DNA from: Paramecium pentaurelia
Lineage: Eukaryota > Ciliophora > Oligohymenophorea > Peniculida > Parameciidae
Length of the DNA stretch: 64,000 nt
Reading direction: 5' to 3'
Assembly: GCA_905183005.1 (NCBI GenBank)
Contig: CAJJDO010000015.1
Coordinates: 198,587-262,586, forward strand
The notes under the pieces are model-generated. The model worked only from the letters and a program-made list of their open reading frames with translations, was not told the origin of the DNA and did not search any database. The first letter of the stretch is position 1, and every line of letters begins with the position of its first letter. Positions 25,033 through 37,646 of this stretch are shown in pieces. A program made the position numbers and the translations under genes.

Positions 25033-25822
25033 TTAATAAAATATTTATATTCATTATCAATTAAACACTTTTATTCCCTTATTGCATCTAAATCTTCCTC
25101 CTATAGATCATTATTTTAAATTTACAATAATAAAGCAAGGTTTATATATAATATTATTTACATCATTATTAATAAACACCAAATATACAAAGAATATGAA
25201 TCTCATATTTATAAATTATAATATAAATATGTAGAAATTGAATTAATAGTAATTTTAGGATTCTTTTTATAAATGAACTAAATTATGATAGAAGTGGATA
25301 TAAATTATTAAATTAATGCACAGTAATATTATTAGAAACCTTTTAGGCTAAAATTTGAAGATAAATTCTTATTTTTCTAATATTATCATTCTAATTTTTT
25401 AAATATCTGAATTGTAATGAAAGTCAGAAAAGTTAATATTTGTAACTAATTAGAAATTCAACATATTATGGATTTTATTTTATTCATTTAACTTTCATAA
25501 AGAAAAAAATCAATATTCCTTATTAAATTTAATTCATCAACAAAAATTTTGGAAATTTTTTCAATTTAATTAATTAAATGAATAATCTATAAGAACTATA
25601 TTATTACACCTCATCATATGTAAAGAATGAATTGCAAATTTAATTATGTTGAATTTCATTTCTTATAAATAATAGATATTAGTATTGACATATAGGAGGC
25701 TTAATTTAAGACTTATAAAATATATTAATATTATGTATTAATAAATAATCAATCTAAGATTATAAATTATTATCTTATTTTAAGTTAAAAGATAATTTTT
25801 GTTTTTATATAATTAATTTATT
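25033..25822. other. Divergent intergenic region, AT-rich
   Basis: This 790 bp between divergent starts (CEP104 on minus, a Q-rich membrane protein on plus) must carry both promoters. I see no ORF with protein-like composition and no RNA gene. Confidence 0.55.
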
Positions 25823-26152
25823 ATGAATTAAAACTAATAAGACAATTATATGTATGTGTAAATGTAAGATTAGTATCCTTTAACAATGCAAAATAATAGT
25901 TAATAGAACTATTAACAACAGTAATATCAATATTAATAATAATAATAATAATAATAATAACAATACTTACCATAAGATGTGACAAATTAAATGTATTTAT
26001 AATAATAATACCCTGATGGAGCAGGAAGATTAATCATAATTGACTAAGCATAAACTTCTGGATACAGACCTAGCAATTTTTTAGTTTTATTCTTAATCAC
26101 ACTAACAACAACTCTTTGCATTGGTGTTATTATTTGGATGTGTTTGGATTGA
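25823..26152 (+). CDS. Glutamine-rich, tail-anchored small protein
   Basis: A 109-residue intronless ORF. The N-terminal half is almost all Q, N and Y, including a pure glutamine run coded by a (TAA)9 tract near 25932-25960. A conserved-looking patch GAGRLIIIDQAQTSGYRP follows. A C-terminal transmembrane helix, FLVLFLITLTTTLCIGVIIW, leaves almost no lumenal residues, which suggests post-translational tail-anchored insertion with the Q-rich part in the cytosol. Family not recognised. Confidence 0.6.
25931..25960 (+). repeat. (TAA)n microsatellite inside coding sequence
   Basis: About nine TAA units in tandem code for polyglutamine under the ciliate code. In the standard code this would be a run of stops. 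Confidence 0.85.
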
Positions 26153-26206
26153 TATATAATCAATTATGAAATAAAAATAACTAAATATATATAGTTAATT
26201 TATAAT

Positions 26207-26444
26207 ATGAATGAAGATTAGGAAAATTAAAAGAGTATCAAAATCAACAATCCATATGAGAATGATGAAAATGAACTTTTATAATATGAAGATAGTATAT
26301 TGAATTAATATTAAATTAGACCAAAAAGAAGTTCAAACAGATAAAAGCACATTTGTCATCCAAATAATTTCAATCATTTTAATAATCATATATTTTATTG
26401 GTATCCTAATTGCGATTATTGCGAATATTACAAAAAGTAAATGA
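26207..26444 (+). CDS. Small tail-anchored protein
   Basis: A 70-residue protein: polar N-terminus (MNEDQENQKSIKINNP), a 25-nt intron (26295-26319), then VQTDKSTFV followed by a long hydrophobic helix (IIYFIGILIAIIANI) and a basic end TKSK. The layout matches a tail-anchored, single-pass protein. It lies 54 bp downstream of another tail-anchored small protein on the same strand, but the two share no evident sequence. Family not recognised. Confidence 0.55.
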
Positions 26445-26615
26445 TGCTTAAAATTTTTGAAATTAATGAATAATTTTTTTCAATCATTAATTTATATAAA
26501 ACTCAACATAAGTTAGTTCAGATATAGACTATATCTTATCAATATTCTAAAACAATTTCTTTCTTATGATATTTTATTGATTTGCTTAATTATAATATCA
26601 AACATTTTAATATAT

Positions 26616-27157
26616 TCATTCTAATTCTAGCCATTCTTCTATTTTATAATTGTTTTTCCCTTATTATAAATTTTTAAATGTACCAGCTAAATGAAAAGTA
26701 ATTACTTTCAACAATAAATCTACTAGATCTTGGTAACTTAAAAATTCAGCTAAATGGGTAAGGTCAAATAAGTCTTTTTTTCCAAGCGATTTAACTATAT
26801 TATAATCCCTTTCTTCAATCATATCTAACTTCAAATAATCACTATTACCTTATAATCTATTTGAAAATAAAGGTAGTTTTTTTGAAGTATTTTCTTTTTA
26901 GGTATCTGATTTATGAGCATCGATATACTTTTAAAGATTCTCATAAACACTTTTTTTATATTAGGTTATAGCAGTCATTTCAAAAATAAGATTCTCATTG
27001 CCTATATTATTTATAGAACCTAATCGATTTCTTATATTATCATTAATCTAATTAAAAATACTATTACTCTAATTAGTGTTTCAATACCATCCTCAGTTAT
27101 GAATTTAAGAATATATTCTTATTCAAAATTTATTTATTGATCTTAATTAGATAACAT
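26616..27157 (-). CDS. Skp1-like protein
   Basis: A 173-residue protein starting MLSNQDQQINFEQEY, with one 20-nt intron (27048-27067). The C-terminal part, DLFDLTHLAEFLSYQDLVDL followed by LLKVITFHLAG, resembles the end of the BTB/POZ fold and start of the Skp1 dimerisation helices (compare LILAANYLDIKGLLDLTC in Skp1). Skp1 bridges cullin and F-box proteins in ubiquitin ligases. The match is by eye and weak, so the role is inference. An upstream ATG at 27241 would lie only 20 bp from the next gene's stop, so I prefer 27157. Confidence 0.5.
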
Positions 27158-27261
27158 AGCTAAAGTTTTATGTAAATTAAATTTATTAGTATTAATATTT
27201 TTTTAATATTTCTTTATATGAAAAACTTTCAATAAAAACATATTCTATTGAATATTAAAAT

Positions 27262-30200
27262 TCATTTGATTTTTTTATTAGAACTTCCTTCATTTTTTAT
27301 TACATATACTTTTGGCTCTTGATTGTCAGGATCATTGTAAACAAATTGATCATCTTCAAGACATTTAATTTTTTCTTCAGCATCTTTTTCCAAATTATTT
27401 TATTTAATTAATTCATCAGTATATTGAACTACTTTATTTTCATAACGATCTTTCTCATACTTATATTCTGCCATCAATCTTCTTATCTAAATAAAATATA
27501 AAAAATCTATACATTGACAACATTAACTTATTACAAATCAGGATAATCATCATTATTATCATCTTTTTTAGGGGTTTAATTTTTTGAGTCAAGATCTGTC
27601 TTTCCAGGTTTTAATTTATTTAGATCATAACCATGTTATTTTAATAAACTTTCCAAATAAATAATATGAATTTTTAGTTCATCTATTTGTTTTTCTAACT
27701 TGTTTATTTAATCTTTATATTTAGCATCATTTTATTATCCCGGTTTTTTATCTGATTATCCTTATTTATCATTTCCTTGTTGCTCATCTCTATTTTTGGT
27801 TGGAGTCTTTTACTTTTAATCGTCAATTTATTTTTGAAGTTCTTTTATCTTTTCTTCCTATCTTTTAATCTTTTCATCTGTTTGATATTTTTCCTTTTCT
27901 AATTTAGTTATCTACTCTTTTAATTTATTATTCTCATTAGTTTAATCTTTTAATTTTTTATTATCTTCATCTTTTTTTTTGATTTCTTCTTGTTGTTTCT
28001 TTATTATTTCATTTTAGTTTTTTTCATTCTACTTTTTTTCATTATTTTCCTTTTAATCTTTTTCAATTTTTTCTTTTAATTTTGATATTTCTTCTTCTTT
28101 CTTTTTTAATTCTTATTCAATTTTATTATATTTTTCATCCTTTTATTTCTATGAATTAACATCTTTTTGTATTTTTTAAATCTATTCCTATAATTTAGAA
28201 ATCTGATCAGTCTTTTAGTCTATTTCTTATTTAAGTACTTTTATTTATTCTAAATATTCTTTTTCTTTATTATTTTTTTCTGTTTTTTAAATATCTTCTT
28301 ACAATTTCTTTATTTATTCATCCTTTTTCTTAATATCAGTTTCTTATTTTTTTATTGTTTAATTTTATTCATTTTCTTTTTATGTTTTTTATTATTTCTC
28401 TACACTATCCTTTTAATTTTATTCTTAACTTTTTTTAAGCAATTCTTCTAATTATTTTATTTACTAGGTTTTATTTAAATTATCTTAGGTCAATTTTTCT
28501 ACCTCTTTTTCTAATTAGCGATATGTTTTTTATTCATTTTTCTCTTTCTTTGATTCCTTTTCATATTTCTTTTTAGTTTTATTATTATCATCTACATCAA
28601 CATCTTCTGCATAATCTTCAATTACATCTTCTTCATCTAGAGTATCAGATTTTAAAATTTTATTTAATTTATTTATTTATTCATTCAAATTTGCTATTTA
28701 TTTTTGTAAATCATCTATTATTTAATCTTTTTTATTCAATTTTTCTTAAGATCTCTCACTTATTTAATTGCATTATTCCTCTAATTATTTAAGTTTCTTT
28801 TCATTATTTTATAAATTCTTTATGGTTTGTTCTAATTAATTGTTTTATTGTTTTAGCTTTTATGCTTTATCTATTTGCTATTCAATCTCTTTCGAATTAT
28901 TATGCTCTTATTTAATTATTTCTTCCTTAAGTCTTTAAACTTCTTATTCTAATTCCTTAATTGACTCCTTGTATTTCTTCTCACTATTATCACTTGTTTT
29001 CTTAATATCTTCTTTCTCTTTTTCTACTTTCTTCAATTTATCATAGCTTTCTTTAAGATCTTTCAATTGATTTTATAAATTTTCTATTTAAGAAGTTTAT
29101 GATTGCAAGTCATTAAGTAATTCTAATTTCTATTCTTCTAATTAATCCAATTTCTTTTGTTGATTTATTTCTGAGGATTTGACTTTTTAACTTACATTTT
29201 CTTTCTCTTTAGAAATCTTAGCAATTTATTTTTAATAATCCTCTACTTATTACTTTAATTTTTAAATTTCTTATTCCAAATTTTGGATACTTTATTATTT
29301 TTCATCTAAATCTTATTCATAATTTTGTATTTATTCTATTGTTTATTTTTCATATTCTTAGTAAATTTTAATTTTTTAAATTTGATCAGTAATAGTCTTG
29401 TCCAATGTTTTTACTTTTTCTTTCTATCTATTATAATCATTTTCTATTTAAGTTAATCTTTGTAATTCTATGTCTTTTAGTTTTATTTAATTCTCTACAT
29501 CGATTAATTTATCTATTTATGACTAAAGTTCTATTTTATCTTAAGTTAATTGTTAAACCTATTTTGTTAATTTAGTGATTTATTGTTAAAGTGTATTGAT
29601 GGTTTGCTTTAATGATTCTTCAGCTTTCTCTTTTAATCTAATTTAATCATTTAATTCCTCTTTTTCTCGATCAATCAAATCTATTTATGAGATCTAACTA
29701 GTTCTTTCTGAAATATCCTATTTAAACTTTTTGATCTCTTCCTTTTTTTCTTTAACAGAAATTTCTAATTTTTTAATTTATTCTTATAACTTGTAAATAA
29801 TATCATCTTTAACTTTGATATTTAAAAATGTTTACTCAATATCATTTTACAATTGTTTATTAGCTTCGTCATCTTATTTCAACTTTTCTTACAATTATTT
29901 TATTTGTTATTCTAATTATTTAATTTATTTTTGATAAATATTATTTTCTGATTAAAGCTTTGATTCTATGTTTTTTCTTGACTTTTACTCTTCTTTTAAG
30001 TCTTCAACCTCCTAAGTAAATTCAAAATGCTAAGCTTCTAATTTTTCTAAATCTGCAATTTTCTCTTTTAATTTTGCAATAATTTCATCTTTAAGTTTTG
30101 CTTATTAATTTAATTTATTTTCAAATTGTTTTTTTTCTTCTTCTAATTTTTTTCTTAACTATTCAATATCTCTTTCTAAACTATTTTTTTCATCTTCATT

Positions 30201-33200
30201 TATTAGTATATGTTCTTCCAATAACTTTATTTTATTTTCAAGTTATTCAGTGTTTTACTTATGTTCTTCAATCAAATTTGATTATTTCTTATATTTTTCT
30301 TCTAATTTTTTCAATTATTAAGCTTTATCTTCTAAAAGTTAATTTTCTTAAGATTTCTTTTTTATTTCTCTTCTAAGTTCTTCAATCTAATTTTCTTATT
30401 CTTCAATTTTATTTTGTTGTTCTATTATTTTTTATTATAATTGTTCCATTTCTATTAATTTAGATGAAAGCTTTTCATTTTCCTTTTAAATTTCTTTAAT
30501 TTAATCTTTCAATTTTTTCAATTCTTAATCCTTTAACTAAATTTACTACTCTAAGAATTTAATCCTTTCTTAATTAATATTTTCATTATCTAAATACTCC
30601 TGTAATTATTATTCAGTTTCTATCAATTTTTTTTATATATTGATTAATTAATCACCCTTTTTTGTAAATTCTCTCTGTTATTCTTATAACTTTTTGATTG
30701 TTTAATCTTTTGATTAAATAATAGCATCTAAATTATTGATAGTTGAAATTTGATCATCAATTTTAACTTAATTTGTTTCATCTTTTATTTTATGTTCACT
30801 AATTAAGATTTCTAATTGAGACATTCTTTCTTACTTTTTTTAATAATCTTTAATAGTTTCTTACAATTTTTTGAAATCTAATTCATAATTTCTGATTCTT
30901 TATTATAAATCTGATGTATCTTCTCTAACTTTTATTATTTCTGTTTCCTTCTCTATTATTTACTAATGTAATTAATCTATTTCTGCTTAAATTTCAGGTG
31001 ATTTTTGATTAACTAATTGTTATTTTAATTTGGTTATTTCAAATTCCTTTTCTCTGATTGTTAATTAAAATTTCAATTGTATTTCATTTAATTATTATTA
31101 AGATGTATGATATTAATCATTGATTTGTTCAATCATTCCTTCCAAACTTTAAATCTTCTCTTATTATAATCTATTCTCATCTTATAACTTCTTTAATTCA
31201 TGTTCCTTTTATTTTAATTGATTTTCTAATTTTTTTATTAATTCTTTATTTTATTTATCTTATTATTATAATTCTCTTATTTATTATGTTTCTAATTCTT
31301 CAATTGTATTTTCCAATTTCGTCAAATTTTCTTTCCAACTTTCTTTTTCTTATTCATGGTTTTTTAGTTATTAATCTTTTTATTTAATAAGATTTTCTAA
31401 TTTATTAATTTAATCTTATAGTTATTTGTTATTTTATTCAAATTTATTGATTTATTGATTAAGTTCTTAAATTTCCTTGATTAAATCATTTTCTCTGTTT
31501 GAATCTTATTAAATTTCTAATAATTTTTCTTATAACTTCTTTAGATCTTAATCTTTTAATTTAATTTATGTTTAAAGATGTTATATTTAAATTTTAAGAT
31601 CTCCATTTTCTCCAATTTATTAATTTAATTTATCATATAATTCATCCAATTCCTATTATAACTTTGTAGTTCTTTCTGGAGTTCTTTAATTACCTTAAAT
31701 ATTGCTCTATAATTTTTTAACTTCAATTTCAAGAATTCTAATTTATTCTTATAATTCTTCATTCTAAATTAAGTATTTTCTCATTTCTACAGTTTTTTCT
31801 TCATTTATTTCTTTAACTTTATTTGTCATTTCTCTTGTTTATTCTTAATACTTAGTTAATTAATACTCTTTAGTTTTATTACTCTATTCTAATTTATATA
31901 TATTCTCCTATTACTCCTTGTCAATCTAATTAAGTTTATCAATTTCTTCCTTTAATTTATTAATATTTTCTTCATAATCTTTTAATTTTAATTAGTATAA
32001 TTACAAATCCCTATTCTTTTCTTTTAATTTCTTAATTTCCTATTCTTTAGTCTTAATTTCATATTCTTATTATTAAATTTTTTATTCAAGTTCCTCTACT
32101 AATTAAGCTTAAGAATTAGCTTCTTAATGCAACTTTTCAATTTAATCACTTTAATTATTGCTCTTTTCTAAAGCTTTGGTTAATTCCTTAATTTATTCTT
32201 AGAGTTTCTTAACTTCTTGATCTTTAACTTTAAGAGAATCTTATAGATCCTTCATTTAATCTTCAAAAAAGTTTATTTCATCTTGCATTTGTTTATTGAT
32301 TTATTCAATCTTCTTTTAATTGGCTAATAATTCATCCTTATACTTTTAAAGTGCTTTCTAGTATTCAGCTTCTTTCTTTTATGAAGTTTTTTAATTTAAC
32401 TTATTATCTGAATCGTTATTTTCAATTTCAAGCATTAAATCTTAAACTTTTTATTCTAACTCTCCAACTTTTTTTTCTAATAATTTATTCTCTTATTCTA
32501 ATTTAAATTATTTGTTTAATTAATCTTTTAATTATCTAATTTCCTTTTCTCTTAATTCCATTAAACTTAGTTATTTATCTTATTCATTTATTAAAGCATC
32601 TTATTAATTTATTTTATACATTGCTTAATTTAATTCTTATTATAGTTTTTAATTTTCTGCCTTTAAATTAGCAATAATTTTTTAAAGATCTTTAGTTGAA
32701 TCTTCATCATCTTTTTTTTTAGCTCCTTCCAAACCATGTTTCTTTTTCTTCTTCTCTTTCTCCTCATTAGGATCTTTCTAATCAAAATTATCTTAATTAT
32801 CTTCCTCTTATTAGAAAACATCAGTAGCATTTTTAGTTGCTTCTCCTGGATTTCTTTAATTTTTATTAGCATTATTTGGAGAATTAGGATTCTAATTATC
32901 ATTAGTTTATCTATTTTAAACTTTTTTGGTTAAATCTTTAATAATGTTTTATAAGTCCTCAATTAAATTATCTTTTTCTGATAATTCATTTTGAATATAT
33001 TACATTCTAGTTTTATATCCTTCAATTTCAATTTTATATTATATCAATTAAACTTATAATGTTTCCATTTCAATTAATACATTTTAATTTTACCCTTGAT
33101 TCAATTAATCATCTTTCTCTATTATTATTATTCTTAATTATTCAATTTTCTCTTATAATTCTTTTATTATTTAACCATAATATTCCTCAGTCTCAGTTAT

Positions 33201-33879
33201 TTATTTCTTTTCACTACTTGGATCAAATTGTTTCACTTATTTAGAATTAGAAATTTGTATGATTTTCTAAGTCAGTATTTCAATTTCTTAATCTCTTTCT
33301 CTTAATAATTCTTCATAATCTACTGTACCTTAAGCATTATCTCTCTCTAAAAGTCTTTTGGTTATCAAATCTAATTCTTATATCAATTATTAGTTTTACT
33401 CTTCCAATTACTTTAATTTATTAGACTAATATATTTAATTCAATATCTTACATTTGCACCTTTATCTACAATATCTAATTTTATTTGTAAGTCTTCATTA
33501 TATCTTATTTTAAAAGAGTTAACCTCTTTCTGTTTTTCTTGTAGCAATAATTTGAGTTATGTGATTTCCTATTCATAATCATTTATGGTCTTCTCATGCA
33601 TTGAATGTTATCTAGTATTTCTTTTTACTTTTTCAAGTTAATCACAGAGTTCAATATTAATTTAGTTAAGATCCTTATTTTCTTTAAAGAGTACATCAAT
33701 ATTTCCCTTTAGCTATTCATTTTCAGCAAGTGCTTCTCTAACAACAGCATTCTAATAATGAGTTCATTATATACAAGTTTATCATTAGCTCTAAGTAGTT
33801 ATTTGATTTTTTATTCGTAATCATCTTATGATTAGTGTGAAAGAGCTGGCGAGGCAGTTGGATCATAATTTCTGTACAT
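27262..33879 (-). CDS. Giant coiled-coil protein (about 2180 residues)
   Basis: One open frame of 6.5 kb after removing three introns (33752-33774, 33426-33451, 27487-27512). Starting MYRNYDPTASPALSHQ, the protein is almost wholly heptad-like helix rich in E, K, Q, L and N (for example KKLEEKYKKQSNLIEEHKQN). It is broken only by an acidic/basic patch near residues 350-390 (DQKDPNEEKEKKKKKHGLEG) and another near 1780-1800 (DVIEDYAEDVDVDDN). Proteins like this serve as golgins, basal-body or cytoskeletal rods; no targeting domain is visible to choose between them. Short ORFs on either strand here are shadows. Confidence 0.85.
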
Positions 33880-33973
33880 TATAAAAATATTTTGAAATAA
33901 ATTTATTAAATAAAACAAATGAAAAATGTATAGCTTGAGTTTAAATTAAAAAACAGTTTTATTTTGTTAAAAT

Positions 33974-34353
33974 TCACAAAATTTTATCCAAAGTTTAGCA
34001 AAGTACCTAGAATTATTGTTCTTCTTCTAAATCCTCTTTATCAAATATCAATTATTTATAATCAGCTTCTGGTTTTCGGAGAAGTGATTAATTCTAAGCT
34101 TTTGTTATTTTTGTACTTTCAGCCGTGTTATTAAAAAAGTTATTACTAGTTTTTTGCATTTTCTCTCTACTTAAAAATTGATTATTATGATGAATGCGAA
34201 ACTTCGCCTTTTATGTATAAACATCATTCATACAGTTGGTGTAATAGGATTCAACATTGGTTAACTCTTTTCTCTACTGAATTATCGAGAATTAGGAGCT
34301 TTTGGAATCTATTTCCGAATGAAATTAAATTATGATTATGTCGAAGCCATCAT
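33974..34353 (-). CDS. Small basic protein, unrecognised
   Basis: A 117-residue protein with one 26-nt intron (34208-34233). The N-terminus is basic and serine/proline-rich (MMASTQSQFNFIRKQIPKAP; QPMLNPITPT) and the C-terminus is acidic (DYKQLIFDKEDLEEEQ). No membrane segment or known motif. It ends 95 bp from the start of the giant coiled-coil gene on the same strand. Confidence 0.5.
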
Positions 34354-35235
34354 TATCTTTAATAATTATATTAATTATATGAAATCCACTTTTTACATTT
34401 CAATTTCTTTTATTTATATAATCTTATTATTCTATAGAGCCAATTCCATTTTCTTTCAGGGATTAGTTTCCATGAATTTTTAATCTAGAATTTATTATAT
34501 TAAATCAAAACATTATAGATAAATATTAATGTAAAATATTTGTATACATATATATCTAAAGCATATAAACTCTTAAATTTCTAAAAGATTACTGTCATAA
34601 CAAAAGAATATTTGTAGTTACTATTTATTATAGATTATAAAATCTAACAAATCATATAAATGAAATTAAATCAAATCAAAACAATTGAAATTCAATAATT
34701 TAAACGATATATTTGTATTAATTTTATACTCAATAATTCCTTAAAATAATAGAATAAACAAATTTTGTATCTAAAAATTTCACCAGTTATTATCAATTAT
34801 AAAGAATCAATTTTCTTATTTTATAGCTTTTTTTAATTCCTTCTAATAAAGTAATTAATAATTTATTATTTCATTTATTTTCTAATTTATTTATTAAGTT
34901 AAGAGAGTTTTTTAAATATGTAATATATATTTATAATTATTTTCAGGCTCAGAATTAATTAAATTTTTCTTAATTACATGATTAAAAAATTGACTTTAAT
35001 ATTTATAAATTATCATAAAATACCTGAGTTTTTCATCTTTTAATTAATATATTTTTAATTCTAAACTGATTTTATTGATTTTTGAAAAATTTATCTATAA
35101 ATTTAAAGGTAATATAATTTCTATTCAGATATCCTTTTCTAAATCTAGGTATATATTGAAAACATTCTAGAGGATTAAAATTTTTGAGGATGAATTTTCA
35201 ATTAATTTTTTATATTATTAGATTAAATTTATAAT
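34354..35235. other. Divergent intergenic region, AT-rich
   Basis: About 880 bp separate the small basic protein (minus) from the K+ channel (plus). No coding frame of sensible composition, RNA gene or repeat was found. It presumably holds two promoters. Confidence 0.5.
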
Positions 35236-37224
35236 ATGCATGTATATCACAAAGAAATGGGGTTTGAGAAAAAGAATTTAAAAGAATAGTTGAACTAGTT
35301 TAGAAAAATATTATTTATCCTATTAGAAGATCCTTCATCAAGTAGATTAGCAGGATTAATATAATTTATAATTTGTTTTACCATATTGCTATCTTAAGTT
35401 TAAGTACTTTGTGATTCGCTATTTGACAAGTAAATGCATTAATTTGAACTAGTAATTAAACCTATAATGATTTAAGCAATAATTGTGAAATCCTTATTTT
35501 TGTTGTTTTTGCTCTGGAATATTTACTCCGATTGTCAACATATACTGTATATGGATATCCAATAAAGAAGTTTTTACTTTAACATATGAATATTATAGGT
35601 AGATTAATTATTAATTATAGATTTGTTATCAATTGCTCCTCTTGGAATAATTTCATTAATGTATGGTAAAACTGCATTAAATGGATTCAGAATTCTGAAA
35701 ATGTTCAAAGTTATTAGAATATTAAAAGTAAAGAGATATTTAAAAGGAGTAGATATTTTGTATAAAAGTGTAGCAGATTGCATTTCTTAGTTTTACTTCT
35801 TAATAATAGCTTTTTTATAAATAACTCTTGCTTATGCTATAGTATTATATTATTCAGAACATACAGAAAATGATTTAGAAATACAAAATGCAGTTTGGTT
35901 AGGGATTGTCACAATGACTACTGTTGGATATGGAGATTATGTTCCAAAATCTATAATTGGTATAATAGTAACTTGCATTATGGCATTAATGGCTAATACA
36001 GTCATTTTTTCACTTCCTGTGGCAATTCTTAATATTGAATTTTAAGAACTTTATGGGAGCAAAAAAGAGGCAGAGTAAATTAGCTTGCTTAAAAAGGGTA
36101 TGAGATCTGGAAGAAGAGATTCAATTAAGAATAAGGAATTCAGTTTTTTTAATTAGAGATTATAAATAATAGAATAAAGAAATAAAGAAATTTAAGAGTT
36201 GTTAAATAAAAGCAATAAGATGGCAAAGGAGCTTACAAAAGATTTGAAAAGATTATTTCTGTCAGTTAATGATGATGCAGATTAACTTTTAGATAATTTA
36301 AATTCACCAAGGCTTACTAAATAGAATGTATTATTAGTTAAAGCAAATCTCTATGATAAATTGATAAGGGCTAAAAAGAAAATTTAGATCACTAATATTT
36401 TCAGAAATTTAATCTAAGATTCTGATTAAGAAAAAAATGAAAGCCCTTTAAATCAAACAGTATCTGGTTAAATAAGCAAATAAAAAAGTTTTTTTAGAGT
36501 GATGTCTGAACGAAATAAAAATAAAAGAAAAATAGGAATAAAAAGTCATTCTTGTGACAATATTAATTAATTAATAATAATCAAAAATGAAGAGTATGGA
36601 GAATTACCTTTCGATTTTTTAAATGAAGTTGTTTTATAAATTCATAATGATTTGTTATATGATATTGATGAACATCCTATAAATTAATAAAAGCATTCTA
36701 TTATCATACCTGAAAGTAGTGAAATAATTAATAGAGAACCATCATTTAGAATAAGTTCATTATAGTATGCATAATAATTATATTTAAGTGGTTTTGACAG
36801 TCCTATGAATAAACTTAATCAAACAAATTGTGGAAGTCCAAATTAAATTCGAAGAAAAATATCTGATTTTACAAGTTTAGTAGACAAAAAATAAATTATT
36901 AATTTAAAAAGCACTTATATTTCTCCATTAGTACTTCATGAAAGTGGTTTTAGAAGTATTACAGAAATGTCTAAAAGCAAAAAGAAAAATTCATACACAA
37001 AATAGGAAATTGATGAAATGCATTAAAAAACTAAACCTAGAATACCCCATTAATTTGTTAATTACAACAATAATCTTAAAGATCTAGATAGTGGTTTAAA
37101 AAAAGATGAGTTTCAACAGAAATATTCCAGAGCCTCTATAGTTGATCTATATTCTCCTCATTAAATATACTTAAATATACAAGATTAATGTTCTTGTATT
37201 GAATGCCAAAAACAATAATATTGA
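35236..37224 (+). CDS. Voltage-gated potassium channel
   Basis: A 647-residue six-helix channel. S1 is LAGLIQFIICFTILLS; S2-S3 run through EILIFVVFALEYLLRLSTYT and LLSIAPLGIISLMYG. The S4 voltage sensor is FRILKMFKVIRILKVKRYLK, with basic residues at about every third position. The pore carries the K+ filter TMTTVGYGDY, and S6 ends LMANTVIFSLPVAILN. The N-terminus is short, with no T1 tetramerisation domain. The 400-residue cytosolic tail is polar with helical stretches. Introns at 35430-35452 and 35599-35620. Ciliates use many K+ channels to control membrane potential and hence swimming direction. Confidence 0.93.
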
Positions 37225-37646
37225 ATAAAACCACAATAAACAATTCAAAATTAATTGTTGATTTTTAATTGTTATTCAATACCCATCAATTTTAAATACA
37301 TAATTCTTAATCATCAACTTTATATGGAAAAAATTTTAATTATAAAAATATATCTCTACTTGTTTCATTATATCTTTATTAACATTAATATTTCAGAATT
37401 ATAATTTTTCAAATTCTATTAAAGTTGTTTCTGTGTTTTATATTCAAATTTAATTATAATATATACGATTCCATTATATTCTATTAATAAACCCTAATTT
37501 AAATAGATATTAAATTATTAGATAAACAAACTTACTAATCAAATTTTGTTATTTGTAATTTTAGTAAGAAATATTTAGAGAAGATTAATATATATATTAT
37601 TATTCTTCCCCTTTTTTTCAAATCAATCAAATTACTATATTTAAGT
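37225..37646. other. Intergenic, AT-rich
   Basis: This region lies between two plus-strand genes. It has AT-rich flank and short pyrimidine runs and no feature I can name. Confidence 0.5.

Noticed and set aside
27262..33879. Many short ORFs on both strands within the coiled-coil gene
   Set aside because: They are shadows of one long, low-complexity frame and vanish when TAA/TAG are read as glutamine.
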